Below, in pieces: positions 11,048 through 23,988 of a stretch of 64,000 bases of DNA. Position 1 is the stretch's first letter; the number at the start of each line of letters is the position of its first letter. The notes below the pieces were generated by a model. That model ran no database searches, was not told the origin of the DNA, and saw only the letters and a list, made by a program, of their open reading frames with translations. This DNA is from Flammulina velutipes (taxonomy: Eukaryota > Basidiomycota > Agaricomycetes > Agaricales > Physalacriaceae), in contig CM022371.1 in the NCBI GenBank assembly GCA_011800155.1, positions 3,596,001 to 3,660,000 of the forward strand. Reading direction: 5' to 3'. A program made the position numbers and the translations under genes.

Positions 11048-12206
11048 ACGAACGTCACTGCTGTCCATGCAAAACCTGTTATCGCATTTCCTCCCTTATT
11101 CTACTTTAGTTCGTGAACAATTATACCGTTTCGTCATCATGGAAAAAGAATTCTGAATGAGTAGCGGCAAGGACAGCCAGGTTACCACACAGTTCTTCGT
11201 ATCTGGTTTGCGAGTGTTCGTCAGGCGGATGAAGGCAGTCGCCAATCGGGTACTTATTTAATAATTTTTAGTGACCGATTTAGAGAAACTTGAATAAGGA
11301 CGTAGTTGATGTGCGAGAAGTTGAGTATATATCTGTACACTACACCCGCATGCACGGTGCAGGCAGAGATAGGAGGGGGCGGGGAGTGTGTGGAAGCTTC
11401 AAGGAGAAATGAGTACGAGTGTGTTCTTGAATGAGTTGCATCAATATTTGTAGCGGAAAGGAGGTGCTTGGGACCAGCAATGTAGGCGCATATTAGTGGC
11501 AGCGGTGGATTGTATATGAATTGTGTTCAAGTACTACATATAGGCTACAGGAGGGTGCAGTGGCGGCGGTGAGTTATTTGACGTCCCGCAGCGGACACGA
11601 ACACAGGCGACAGCGGTTTCGACGTGAGCAGGGACTATTGGGATATCGCGAGTAACAGGCGTAGCGAGAAGGGCTGTGTTAATAGTACAAGCGAAGATAG
11701 TGGTGGTAGTGTGGCGGCAACTAAATCTATGCTAAATCTGAATTGGACACCCACCCCTAGTGACCAGAACAACATCGTTCGAGTTTCATAAAAGAACTAG
11801 GACATAGTCAGTGGTTGAAAATAAAGAGGTAACGATGGTACATACCCGATAATGTAGTTTGTCGTCAACGCTGGGGAAGGTCAATGAAGAGAGGAAAATA
11901 AACGTACGTTCCATGAGGGACAGTAGCGCACAACGGCGTAGATTGGACGAAGATTGCGGAGCAACGGCCCGAGCGACGAGGTGCGAGAGAGTGAAGAGAG
12001 AGCAAGACACAGTCGTGGTCGAAAGGAAAGTGGCTGAAGTGGCAGGCACCGTGTGTACGTGAAAATGAAGCATGCACATGACAGCATTTGGCGCCGGCAA
12101 TCTCGGCCATCAGTTCAATTTAATCAGTGTCGCTCATCTTCATCGCATACGTCTGGCACAATGAGAACCCCGTTTTAGCGCAATAAATTGTCATCAAGTA
12201 TAGATT
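11048..12206. other. Intergenic, nothing recognised
   Basis: About 1.2 kb up to the left edge of the tandem duplication. Open frames around 11786-12110 on the minus strand have no supporting features. Confidence 0.45.
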
Positions 12207-12785
12207 GTTTGGTATTTTGCAAAGGCTGTAAACGATACGGTTCACGTTCAGCTGATAGCTAATTAGAAATCTCTACGTTTTTCATAGTCGTACTGGTGGG
12301 CTTTGTTGTTCCATTCCGCCAAGTCTTAGCTCTAGTCATCCGTAGATCCTACAGCACAAGAAAACTTCTATTCGCACAGCGAGAACATTGAAATAAAAAG
12401 ATGGTCCGGATGTCGAGACAGGGTTGAATAATGACTGGAATTCGGAAGCGCGTTGAGTAGGGATCAAATAGATTTCCATAAGACAAGAACAGCGGCAAGA
12501 CATTCGTGAAATAACGTACGGTAAGAATCCGAAAAAGTCTGTAGGTCGGCAGCAACGCGAACCTTTCTTTTTATTTGCAGAAGATTGGAGCCCGTCACGC
12601 GACAAAGTCTTATCACGGCGGATCATGATGCGTGATGACTCACAGTATGGGCGCTTGTTGGTGATGAGGTACGATCACGGTGATTTCGTACTTATCTGGT
12701 GAAAGTCATATATAGATATGAAAAAGCGGGGAAGACAAAAAAAAGTAGTTAGCGCTCAATGTATACGTATTTGTACAATGTTTCG

Positions 12786-13268
12786 TTAGACTAAACGGTA
12801 GTTTGAATTGTTGGGCGAGAAGTAACGTGCGATGGTTCTCGCCCTTCTGCGCATATTTCGTGTTTGGCCTTGGCTGTACCGCCACGCGCGCGCCAAAGAC
12901 GTTTGTGTCGCATCGATTCCGTCGTTGTCGTAGAACGAGAGCGTTCTGTCTATCCGTCCCCACTCGCACGCGCCGATTGCCCTGCCGTTTGAGTCGTAAA
13001 CACGCATGGTGGCGTGCCAGTAAGGTATGCCGCTACGAACGCCTGGGGCGTGCGTTCCTGCGCTTAGGGGCAAAGTTCAGTGTACAGGTGACGTAGAGAG
13101 AATAGTAAAAACGCACACGAGTACCCAGACCGCGTCGCGATCGTCGAATATATCATGGAAAGCAAGCATGGCGCGCCACAGCATCAGTTCACCGTTTGTG
13201 CGGCGGGTGAAGGGGTCATAGATTCGTAGGAGGCGATTGATATGGATGTTGACGTAGAGACGGGGCAT
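12786..13268 (-). CDS. Candidate small gene in duplicated unit (copy 1)
   Basis: Minus-strand frame 13268-13125 (48 codons from an ATG, ending DDRDAVW) meets a GTAC donor. A CAG acceptor at 13058-13060 precedes a second open frame running to 12786. The best-looking second frame (WHATMRVYDSNG...) is out of phase by one with this splice; the in-phase reading gives only about 82 residues. The exon structure is therefore unresolved, or the gene is broken. An essentially identical sequence lies at 21218-21700. Family not recognised. Confidence 0.25.
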
Positions 13269-16200
13269 GACGTCTGTGTATCGTCAATCGTCGTCCAGGC
13301 TGGAGTACGACAAGACTCACCGTAGTGTCGGAAAGGTTGGACGTCTGAGAAGGTTTCAGCAAGACTCACGGTTAGCGTAACGAAAGAGAGACATACATTT
13401 TTTTGCAAGTGGACGACTGGTGAAAGTTGGAACGCGAAAGGGCTGGTAAGTGCAGAGTTAAAAGGTGAGAGGAAGGGGTGCGTTTGCCGTCACTCGCCTT
13501 TGCAGGTTATTAGCGTACCCCAAATGAGAAGAGAACATGCTTTTTGGCGATTCGACGGCGATCTTCAGCGATGCAGATGGTTAGCACTACTTTGACAGCC
13601 CCCAAGTATGGTTGATGATTAAGTTTGCGCCATGGACGAAGCGGATTTAGTTCCCAGTGGTGCAAGAAATAAATATAATAGTTGTGGGCCTTGACAGAGG
13701 CCATTCCTCTTTTCTGGAAGCAGACAGGGTAGCAGAGATGCTCAGAGCTGTTTTGACCGCGCAGCTACCTTCATTCCAAGCTAACGGGGCATTGCGCTCA
13801 CGATCCTGATCGGTACCGTATTCACGGTCCACTCTCACGATCGGCATTCGATATGTGGTCGAACTGAAGCCAAGGTGAACGTGGTTATGCTGGTGTTGAA
13901 ATTAGGTCGTTTGCATCTCATTCGATTGTTACGAACTAGGAAGTTGGTTGCGTCGTTCCGGGTGAGAAGCACATAGTTATTTGTGGCTTCATAGATTGCA
14001 TTTGATGGAAAAGTCAACTACGAAGCTCACGCGCAGACCTGTTCGGGTACAAACGGAGAGATTCTCCTTCTTCGTTTTGCAAGTTTAGAGTTCTAGGGAT
14101 GTAACGTAGTTTCGGGCCATGGCACACAGGCATTCTCCCACAGCTCCGGAAGGCTTATGCCACGCTGTGTTGGGAAGTAAAGTTCGTGAGTGCTCTGCAG
14201 GGCGTATTCACTGCTTCATCTGTAGATAGCGTTCGAAGAAAGTCCATTCCCACCGGTCCTTCTAGGCTATCATGTAGATCCATGTTCGAGGGGTGCATGA
14301 TGACGGCCCGAGAAGGTAGGGAATAATTTGAGGAGTGAACGAAACGGAAGTAGAAGTTTGGAACTATGTATGGATAGGTTCCCTGACATGTTAACGTCTG
14401 TGGCGCACTTATTTTCGGCTATGGTTCAGGGGATGACCTTGGATAGAAGTCGTGTGGTCAAGCACGGTTGCTGTCAGATATGCATCTGCATAGAGTTCAT
14501 ATGAGTCAGTGCGGCGAAAGATCGTAGCCTGGGAACGACGGCTGTTGTGCATCTTGAAAAATGCCAGTAGTTATTCGTTGGTTGACTGTACGAGAATGTC
14601 TGCAACGTATTGTTTGTTCGATCCAACTTCAGATGTAGGCAGCAACGAGTTCTAGTCTGCGTTCGACGTTTGAGCGTCGGCGGTTACTAACGTGTATTAG
14701 GGTATGACGTTGAATAGAAGTCGTGTTGGCCATCGGGTTCCTAACCCAATATATCTTAACGTACAGGAGCGGTGCATGATCATAACCTGGGAACGACGGC
14801 TATTGTTCGTCTTGCAAAATGCTAGTAGATATTCATGCGTCAACCATACGGGTACGTTTGCAACGTATTGTTTGTTCGAACCAACTTGAGACGTAGACAG
14901 CATCGAGTTGTATTCTGCGTTCAACGTTTGAACGTCGGCGGTTAAGGTGTATGCCGTTGAATAGAAGTTGGTTAGCCCATCGGGTTCCTAACCCAGTATA
15001 TCTTAACGTACAGGAGCGGTGCATGATCATAGCCTGGGAACGACGGCTATTGTTCGTCTTGCAAAATGCTAGTAGATATTCATGCGTCAACCATACGGGT
15101 ACGCTTGCAACGTATTGTTTGTTCGAACCAACTTGAGACGTAGACAGCATCGAGTTGTATTCTGCGTTCAACGTTTGAACGTCGGCGGTTAAGGTGTATG
15201 CCGTTGAATAGAAGTTGGTTAGCCATCGGGTTCCTAACCCAGTATATCTTAACGTACAGCAGCGGTGAATGATCATAGCTCGGGAACGACGGCTATTGTT
15301 CGTCTTGCAAAATGCTAGTAGATATTCATGCGTCAACCATACGGGTACGTTTGCAACGTATTGTTTGTTCGAACCAACTTGAGACATAGACAGCATCGAG
15401 TTGTGTTCTGCGTTCAACGTTTGAACGTCGGCGGTTAAGGTGTATGCCGTTGAATAGAAGTTGGTTAGCCACGGGGTCCCTAACCCAATAGAATGATCAT
15501 TTCATGTGAACGAAGGGGTGTGCATCATAGATTTTAAGAAATGCTAGTAGATAATCGTCCGTCAACGGTACGCCTACGTTTTCAACGTATTGCTTGTTCG
15601 ATATAACTTGGCATGTAGACAGCAACAAGATCTGTAATGCGTTTGACGTTTGAACGTCACTGGTTAAGGTGTACTAGGGTATGCCGTCGTATAGAAGTTG
15701 TGTGGGCGATCGGGTTCGAAACCAATAGATCTTTACATACAGTTTGATATGGGTGTGAGCGCTGAATGATCGTAGCCTGGGGCCGACGCCGTGTCTATCG
15801 TGGCCGAGTAGGAAATCCATTTTTCCCTCTGTTTCTCGTCTTCTGTGTTGCCTGTGTAATTTAAAGGAGGTAGTCCTATATGTAGAGAGCTCTAAACAAA
15901 AAAATTGAAGAAATTCTGGCAGTCCTCGACATGCTAGAATTTGAGCAGCCTCCCGGCGGCTAGCCACAGGCACTGATCATCGAAAAAGCAACGCCAGTCG
16001 GGCGTATACAAAACCGAGTTCTCCATGACAGTTCGGCGTCACTATAAGCGTCGGGGTACCAGACACTCCATATCCGTGCAGTGTGATATATGTGCCACCC
16101 TCCTCCTCTGGTGTGGCGTCCGGCAGTGTCTGTGGGACGATGTTCATAAGAATTGGCATGTTACGTAGATAAGTACAATTTTTTACAGATTAGAAATACA

Positions 16201-16272
16201 ACGAAAAATCAAGTTCGCACAGTCCCGCTATCGACTGGAAAAGGTTCGTACTGAAAAGGCGAAAGAGTCTCC
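13269..16272. other. Non-coding part of duplication copy 1
   Basis: Contains the 247-bp repeat array (14433-15700) but no gene that I can support. A minus-strand frame at 13510-13704 and one at 13647-13847 may be exon fragments; both are duplicated verbatim at 21942-22136 and 22079-22279. Confidence 0.4.
14433..15700. repeat. 247-bp tandem repeat array, copy 1
   Basis: Units phased on the motif ATGMCGTTGAATAGAAG start at 14704, 14951, 15198 and 15444, at intervals of 247, 247 and 246 bp. Diverged flanking units are phased at about 14433 and 15681. The central units are near-identical and contain TTCAACGTTTGAACGTCGGCGGTTA, an internal short inverted repeat (AACGTTTGAACGTT-like). The array is AT-moderate and non-coding; frames read through it only because the unit lengths permit this. 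Its function is unknown. Confidence 0.85.
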
Positions 16273-17966
16273 TCAATCCTCGAGAGGCAACGACTCGCTG
16301 TGGACCTCTGTGATCACCACGCGGCTGCAGGCGTTCCTCCAAGGCCTCGAGTTGATTTCCTCTCGCGCCATCTCCTCTGTTTCTTGGATCCGTTCTTGGA
16401 TGAAGTTTATGTTGTCGTTTGCGTCGAGCTCTTCATAGTCGATGCGGAAGTGCAACATGTTGAGGCGCTGGAGATTGTCGAATGACATGTTTTGGCTGCC
16501 TGTTCGTGAGTATATGATGTTTCGTAGGCTGGCCCCATTATAACGAAAGGCAGAGGGGGGGACGCTCAACGTCGTCAAACGTGGCAGGAGGGGAGGGTTC
16601 CCGACTTGGGACAACGCAGTCAAGACGTTGGTGCAGGCGAACACGGCGTCGAGCTCGAGGGTCTCAAGGGATGTACACTGCGATAGGAACTGGAGGAAGG
16701 GTGCAGCGAAAGTCGGATGAGCAGGTCTGGTGCTGTGGACTGCGAGCCATCGCAGCTGAGGGATGACGCCTTGGAGGGTAGGGTAAAAGAACATGTTCCC
16801 AATCCCCGCATCCTCCACTCCGAAAATGAGCCGCAGGGAGTGCAGGTTTGGGACGATGAGGAGATCCGATAGGGTGGCAGGGAAATACGGGGTATCTTGC
16901 GTTAGGCATAACGCACGTAGGCGAGGAAGGGTGACAGGATCAGTTACCTCGTCTTGGTCGGGGTGAGAGGGTTTTAGTATTTCGAGTACCTCCAGGCTTC
17001 GGCAGTGAGGGAGGTGAGCGAAAGATCGGTAACCGGCGATGAATTTCCGCAGTACGTGCCATGTCAGCTCCACCACGGGGAAGGGCTCCCACAGCGAGAG
17101 TTCTATCAGCCGGGGAGTTATCCAGGTGAAAGTAGGGGGAAGCGGATCGAAGCTATCGTAGAAGGTCATCGTCAAGTGGGTCAAGCTGTCGAAGGTGGCG
17201 TTGGAAAGGTTGGCGGGGAGTGAGGTGAGTACTTTCGTCAGTTTTGCGGTCCGCCATCGTGAAGTCGATGGCCGCAGCACCTTGGCAACGCGCGTGAGCT
17301 GTTTATTGCCCTCCGAATCCATGTCCTCGACATCGCCTGTGATGTCGATGGTAAGAGGGAGTAGTTTGGATCGTTTGACGTAAGTATTGACGTTCGCGAA
17401 CGCCTCGGAATCGTATGGGGGATATTCGAGGGGGTAGATGGTTATGTTGTTCCACAGGCTCGACATTTCTTTGGTGAGCCCGTACCATTTTCTGCAGACG
17501 CCGGCGAGCCTGTCTGGCGGGCCCAATCCTTCCAGTGCGTTTGCGCCGACGTCGGGTAACGAAAGCAGCGCATACCAGGAGAGTATGTTCAGGAGGATCT
17601 CGTTTGGGAGGGAGCGAATGGGGTGGATGACGCTACGTAGGCGGGGAAGGGAGCGCTTGAGGGCGTTTTTCCTTTCTCGTATACTAAACGCCACTGCAAA
17701 TGTCGCTTGTTCCAAGTCGTGTAGTTTGGTTAAGTGCGCCTCGAGAAGGTGCAGGCGGGCGATGGCGTCCTGACGGATTGAGGCGACCACTTGCTGGTTG
17801 GTCCCAAGCACTCTTTCCAAGTCTGCGTTCGCGGGGGGAGGAGACTCGAGGTTCTGCAACTCGCAGACCGGGCAACTGTTGAATGGTCTTTCAGGACGTG
17901 TGGATTGCAAGGAAGAGGGGTTTACCTAGACGCAGGTAAGTCTGAAGTCGATGTAGACTGTTCCAT
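16273..17966 (-). CDS. F-box-like / LRR protein, duplication copy 1
   Basis: I place the start at ATG 17966. A short first exon (about 13 codons) is joined by an intron (donor GTAAAC at 17925, CAG acceptor about 51 nt on) to the long exon, so that an N-terminal CPVC pair follows directly. The product is about 545 residues: a helical segment, then the F-box-like core HPIRSLPNEILLNILSWY, the VCRKWYGLTKEMSSLWN element and an LRR-like C-terminal two-thirds. The expected role is an SCF-type ubiquitin-ligase adaptor with unknown target. The CxxC element and build match the genes at 4057 and 6741, but sequence similarity to those is modest. The paralogue at 25234-26786 is its duplicate. Confidence 0.8.
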
Positions 17967-20306
17967 TGTGGGGCTAAGAGTTTCCAGCAGAGTTGAACTT
18001 ATGGAAGAAGGAATTCAAACGCGTAACGACACAGGCACTGTGTGACAATCCGTTGGGCTTCTCACGGTGGGCCGGATGGGAAATCAAGAAGTGATAAGAT
18101 TAAGTGGCACGGAGTGTTAGTGATGGCGAAGCGGTACATAACGCTACCAGTGGTGTGTCTGGCTGTGTAGTAGTGGTAGTGAACAGTGCTGATTGATCGT
18201 CATTCGGGCTCCTCGATGTCGTGTTGCGTGTGTCCCGTCGTTGGAGTCATGTTAATTGAGAAGATGTACAGTCCTTGGTAATGGGAATCACCAGCTTGGG
18301 TGCGGCGTGATCAGGAGGTTGAACGGTGATGTAAGTGCATATACTCAGGTAGTCCGAAGTATTACCGACGAGAAGCAAGGTCGACGGATATTTTGAGGTT
18401 GTTTACAGTGCAATTAATCGTTTACTTATGCGAGATACGCGTCAAGATAATGCATAGAGCTGGAAATGAATTTCCCAACTAGTCTTTTCACAGTTTTTAT
18501 CATCACTATCAATTGTGAGACCGACAAAGTTGTGTGGCGACGTTCTTGTCAGCATCGTAACAATAAAGACATAAAGGGATAACGGGAGTGATTTTTTCTT
18601 TCTTTTTGATCATTCTTACGACTTATCGGTGGGTTGGCCAAATTTCGGAGCGAAGACTTAATTTCTACGAAATCAGCTTTGGTAAATGTCTTCCAATACG
18701 TTCTGTAATATATGTGTAGTACACAGAATGTCTTGGAGCACCAGTGTTCGGGTCACACAAGTCGGTGATTGTAGATCATTCTTGAAGAAGGCGGAAGCGA
18801 GTCTGAGCAATTTTGCAGGGTTTTCCGGTCTCATAGGCGTGTAATACCGTCGCCGGCTCCGTGTTTAATTTGTGGAAGCTATGTAAGGTCCTTCAGTAGC
18901 TCAATAATTCTTGATCCGTTTTGTCGTTAGTGTCCGCCAGTCGTCGGTCGGGAATCTTCTCAAAACGATACACTTGCGTCTACCTCTTCAAAGAGCATGA
19001 TGATGATGGCTGGGTACCTCTCGCAGGGGGAGTTCACTGCCATATTGGGACTGTGATGATGATGACGCATTGTTGAACACCGAAGATCTATGCAGTAGAC
19101 GGCATTTATTTAAGATCTTCTAGCGCTGCGTCTATTTCAGATATATGCGGTTAAAAACATGGTTATTGTACAAAACTACGGAACACGACTGTGGCTAGCT
19201 GTGAACCTCCAAAACTAGCATACGCCATTAGACCGACGTAACCATCCCCCCAATGAATCCAGCATGCATGCATGACACGTCATTACCGGTACTCAGATTC
19301 CACGTCCTTCCAGTCGCTATCAGCGACTGGGGCAAACGAGCTGATGGGAGCAGGATGACATCACTGATAGGGGGGCGGTGCACAGCCACCGTCGGGATAA
19401 CCGATTTAAGCAGGTTGGCGGGTGGACAGAGTGTCAAAACAATTCTAGCTCGTTAACAGTACATTGATACCAATTTTAGCTCGTTCAACGGACTAATTGT
19501 ATGACCTTGGTCGTGCCTCCCACGTACCTTGAAGGCCATTTCGCTAATGTCACGTCTGTGGGGATTTAGCTAGCTATGGCTGGGTTAAACATGGGCGGCA
19601 TACCTTGCAGCATAAGTAGTGGATGGGTGCAAGCGAGGGGCTGTTAAATGAAGTAGTCGTCGAGCGAGGAAAGCGAAGAGAACACACACAGCGGAGCAGT
19701 GGGCGAGCTATATCCTTCAACAGATCTTGAAGGCATGTATTAGTAAAAACCAAGCAAGTTTGCAGACGACGCACCCCATTCCGGCGCGTACATACGCGCT
19801 CCCGTTACGTAGTCCATCGAGATCGCTTCATTCCGCGTCCATCAAGGTAGCCAGATGTTGGTTGCAAGCTGGAATGATACGAGTGCGCCATTCTGCGACG
19901 CGTCACGAAGGAATGCCGCGACATAGGTAGTGGAAGAGAATGAAGAGCGCCGAGCACACGAAACTCTCTATTCGTGGAAAGAGAAGTCGTAAGTCATATA
20001 AGCAACTCTCGGAAGAGCGGCTGGATTTAAAGGTGTCTAGAATCATCATAACTATAGGACAAGGAGGAGGAAATCTACTAATTCAGCGATAGTGAGATAT
20101 ACGGCGGTTTTTTCGGATATCAGCCATCAGTCTCGGGAACTCTCAGAGCTGATTCCCACTGGGAGATCCTAAGTCCCATGCTGTTGTTGCGACTTTAAGC
20201 GTGGGCGTTCGGGGCGATCATCTAGCGGGATGTCGGGCTTTAAACGTTACGAGGTGATAGGAACATTGATATTTAGAAACATATAAACCAGCATCTATCT
20301 GAGAGA
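17967..20306. other. Non-coding part of duplication copy 1
   Basis: No gene seen. It corresponds to 26787-29371 in copy 2, which carries an additional 215-bp insertion and small indels. The last part up to 20306 precedes the truncated B2 tail. Confidence 0.45.
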
Positions 20307-20627
20307 TTACAAAGGGGGGCTGCTGAAATCGTCGACCCATCCCTCCAGCATTGACGCCTGCGATGATGTTAACGTGGGGAAAGGTTCGGGACGAGACACG
20401 AGCTGTGAGAAAGTGGGAGGCGTCAAAGGCGCTCTGAGGCTGGCAGTGTCAATATGGACTATGGACATCCATTTCTTGTGTAGATCCCGTGCGCGGCATA
20501 CCAGCTTTCTTTGAGACTCTGAAAGGTGCTCTTCGTCCAAACGTGCGACTTGGTAAACGACTTTGTAGATTTTGGAAGTCTTGATGTGTGTAGCGTCCAG
20601 TGCGCGACCCTCCAGCCACCGCATGTT
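20307..20627 (-). pseudogene. Orphan 3' exon fragment of B2
   Basis: The open frame that encodes RWLEGRALDATHIKTSK...WVDDFSSPPL is the same as at 29372-29691, where it follows the rest of the B2 gene. Here it is cut off at 20627 by the duplication junction and abuts the start of copy 2. It therefore lacks any upstream exons and should be non-functional. It marks the direction of the event: the duplicated unit captured the end of an already present B2 gene. Confidence 0.7.
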
Positions 20628-21217
20628 TGTTTGGTATTTTGCAAAGGCTGTACACGACACGGTTCACGTTCAGCTGGTAGCTAATTAGAAGTCTCTATGG
20701 TTTTCATAGTCGTACTGGTGGGCTTTGTTGTTCCATTCCGCCAAGTCTTAGCTCTAGTCATCCGTAGATCCTACCTGTGAAACCAGCACAAGAAAACTTC
20801 TATTCGCACAGCGAGAACATTGAAATAAAAAGATGGTCCGGATGTCGAGACAGGGTTGAATAATGACTGGAATTCGGAAGCGCGTTGAGTAGGGATCAAA
20901 TAGATTTCCATAAGACAAGAACAGCGGCAAGACATTCGTGAAATAACGTACGGTAAGAATCCGAAAAAGTCTGTAGGTCGGCAGCAACGCGAACCTTTTT
21001 TTTTATTTGCAGAAGATTGGAGCCCGTCACGCGACAAAGTCTTATCACGGCGGATCATGATGCGTGATGACTCACAGTATGGGCGCTTGTTGGTGATGAG
21101 GTACGATCACGGTGATTTCGTACTTATCTGGTGAAAGTCATATATAGATATGAAAAAGCGGGGAAGACAAAAAAAAGTAGTTAGCGCTCGATGTATACGT
21201 ATTTGTACAATGTTTCG

Positions 21218-21700
21218 CTAGACTAAACGGTAGTTTGAATTGTTGGGCGAGAAGTAACGTGCGATGGTTCTCGCCCTTCTGCGCATATTTCGTGTTTGGC
21301 CTTGGCTGTACCGCCACGCGCGCGCCAAAGACGTTTGTGTCGCATCGATTCCGTCGTTGTCGTAGAACGAGAGCGTTCTGTCTATCCGTCCCCACTCGCA
21401 CGCGCCGATTGCCCTGCCGTTTGAGTCGTAAACACGCATGGTGGCGTGCCAGTAAGGTATGCCGCTACGAACGCCTGGGGCGTGCGTTCCTGCGCTTAGG
21501 GGCAAAGTTCAGTGTACAGGTGACGTAGAGAGAATAGTAAAAACGCACACGAGTACCCAGACCGCGTCGCGATCGTCGAATATATCATGGAAAGCAAGCA
21601 TGGCGCGCCACAGCATCAGTTCACCGTTTGTGCGGCGGGTGAAGGGGTCATAGATTCGTAGGAGGCGATTGATATGGATGTTGACGTAGAGACGGGGCAT
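21218..21700 (-). CDS. Candidate small gene in duplicated unit (copy 2)
   Basis: Essentially identical to 12786-13268. It has the same 48-codon first exon (21700-21557), the same GTAC donor and CAG acceptor, and the same phase problem at the junction. The identity between copies shows recent duplication, not selection, so it adds no independent support for coding. Confidence 0.25.
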
Positions 21701-22864
21701 GACGTCTGTGTATCGTCAATCGTCGTCCAGGCTGGAGTACGACAAGACTCACCGTAGTGTCGGAAAGGTTGGACGTCTGAGAAGGTTTCAGCAAGACTCA
21801 CGGTTAGCGTAACGAAAGAGAGACATACATTTTTTTGCAAGTGGACGACTGGTGAAAGTTGGAACGCGAAAGGGCTGGTAAGTGCAGAGTTAAAAGGTGA
21901 GAGGAAGGGGTGCGTTTGCCGTCACTCGCCTTTGCAGGTTATTAGCGTACCCCAAATGAGAAGAGAACATGCTTTTTGGCGATTCGACGGCGATCTTCAG
22001 CGATGCAGATGGTTAGCACTACTTTGACAGCCCCCAAGTATGGTTGATGATTAAGTTTGCGCCATGGACGAAGCGGATTTAGTTCCCAGTGGTGCAAGAA
22101 ATAAATATAATAGTTGTGGGCCTTGACAGAGGCCATTCCTCTTTTCTGGAAGCAGACAGGGTAGCAGAGATGCTCAGAGCTGTTTTGACCGCGCAGCTAC
22201 CTTCATTCCAAGCTAACGGGGCATTGCGCTCACGATCCTGATCGGTACCGTATTCACGGTCCACTCTCACGATCGGCATTCGATATGTGGTCGAACTGAA
22301 GCCAAGGTGAACGTGGTTATGCTGGTGTTGAAATTAGGTCGTTTGCATCTCATTCGATTGTTACGAACTAGGAAGTTGGTTGCGTCGTTCCGGGTGAGAA
22401 GCACATAGTTATTTGTGGCTTCATAGATTGCATTTGATGGAAAAGTCAACTACGAAGCTCACGCGCAGACCTGTCCGGGTACAAACGGAGAGATTCTCCT
22501 TCTTCGTTTTGCAAGTTTAGAGTTCTAGGGATGTAACGTAGTTTCGGGCCATGGCACACAGGCATTCTCCCACAGCTCCGGAAGGCTTATGCCACGCTGT
22601 GTTGGGAAGTAAAGTTCGTGAGTGCTCTGCAGGGCGTATTCACTGCTTCATCTGTAGATAGCGTTCGAAGAAAGTCCATTCCCACCGGTCCTTCTAGGCT
22701 ATCATGTAGATCCATGTTCGAGGGGTGCATGATGACGGCCCGAGAAGGTAGGGAATAATTTGAGGAGTGAACGAAACGGAAGTAGAAGTTTGGAACTATG
22801 TATGGATAGGTTCCCTGACATGTTAACGTCTGTGGCGCACTTATTTTCGGCTATGGTTCAGGGG

Positions 22865-23882
22865 ATGACCTTGGATAGAAGTCGTGTGGTCAAGCACGGT
22901 TGCTGTCAGATATGCATCTGCATAGAGTTCATATGACTCAGTGCGGCGAAAGATCGTAGCCTGGGAACGACGGCTGTTGTGCATCTTGAAAAATGCCAGT
23001 AGTTATTCGTTGGTTGACTGTACGAGAATGTCTGCAACGTATTGTTTGTTCGATCCAACTTCAGATGTAGGCAGCAACGAGTTCTAGTCTGCGTTCGACG
23101 TTTGAGCGTCGGCGGTTACTAACGTGTATTAGGGTATGACGTTGAATAGAAGTCGTGTTGGCCATCGGGTTCCTAACCCAATATATCTTAACGTACAGGA
23201 GCGGTGCATGATCATAACCTGGGAACGACGGCTATTGTTCGTCTTGCAAAATGCTAGTAGATATTCATGCGTCAACCATACGGGTACGTTTGCAACGTAT
23301 TGTTTGTTCGAACCAACTTGAGGCGTAGACAGCATCGAGTTGTATTCTGCGTTCAACGTTTGAACGTCGGCGGTTAAGGTGTATGCCGTTGAATAGAAGT
23401 TGGTTAGCCATCGGGTTCCTAACCCAGTATATCTTAACGTACAGCAGCGGTGAATGATCATAGCTCGGGAACGACGGCTATTGTTCGTCTTGCAAAATGC
23501 TAGTAGATATTCATGCGTCAACCATACGGGTACGTTTGCAACGTATTGTTTGTTCGAACCAACTTGAGACGTAGACAGCATCGAGTTGTGTTCTGCGTTC
23601 AACGTTTGAACGTCGGCGGTTAAGGTGTATGCCGTTGAATAGAAGTTGGTTAGCCACGGGGTCCCTAACCCAATAGAATGATCATTTCATGTGAACGAAG
23701 GGGTGTGCATTATAGATTTTAAGAAATGCTAGTAGATAATCGTCCGTCAACGGTACGCCTACGTTTTCAACGTATTGCTTGTTCGATATAACTTGGCATG
23801 TAGACAGCAACAAGATCTGTAATGCGTTTGACGTTTGAACGTCACTGGTTAAGGTGTACTAGGGTATGCCGTCGTATAGAAG
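22865..23882. repeat. 247-bp tandem repeat array, copy 2
   Basis: Units are phased at 23136, 23383 and 23629, with diverged flanking units at about 22865 and 23866. Compared with copy 1 one central unit (the one phased at 14951) is missing, as expected from unequal exchange or slippage after duplication. Confidence 0.85.
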
Positions 23883-23988
23883 TCGTGTGGGCGATCGGGT
23901 TCGAAACCAATAGATCTTTACATACAGTTTGATATGGGTGTGAGCGCTGAATGATCGTAGCCTGGGGCCGACGCCGTGTCTATCGTGG

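Larger units (their letters stand above)
12207..20627. repeat. Large tandem duplication, copy 1 (about 8.4 kb)
   Basis: This segment and 20628-29691 are head-to-tail copies. Both begin with TTTGGTATTTTGCAAAGGCTG and end with the same about 320-bp tail finishing CCACCGCATG. Identity is very high: the last about 1 kb (19570-20627 against 28640-29691) looks identical by eye, and the middle carries scattered substitutions. Copy 1 lacks the 776-bp and 215-bp segments of copy 2 but has one more 247-bp unit. The right-hand edge lies inside the 3' end of the large minus-strand gene B2, so the duplication postdates that neighbour. Confidence 0.9.

Noticed and set aside
14833..15417. 194-codon minus-strand frame through the 247-bp array
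   Set aside because: It is open only because near-identical units repeat the same short frame; there is no protein-like composition and it differs between duplicates by unit number.
14433..15700. Repeats as a possible CRISPR array
   Set aside because: The units are 247 bp long and nearly identical throughout, with no short repeat/unique spacer alternation, and the surroundings are clearly eukaryotic.
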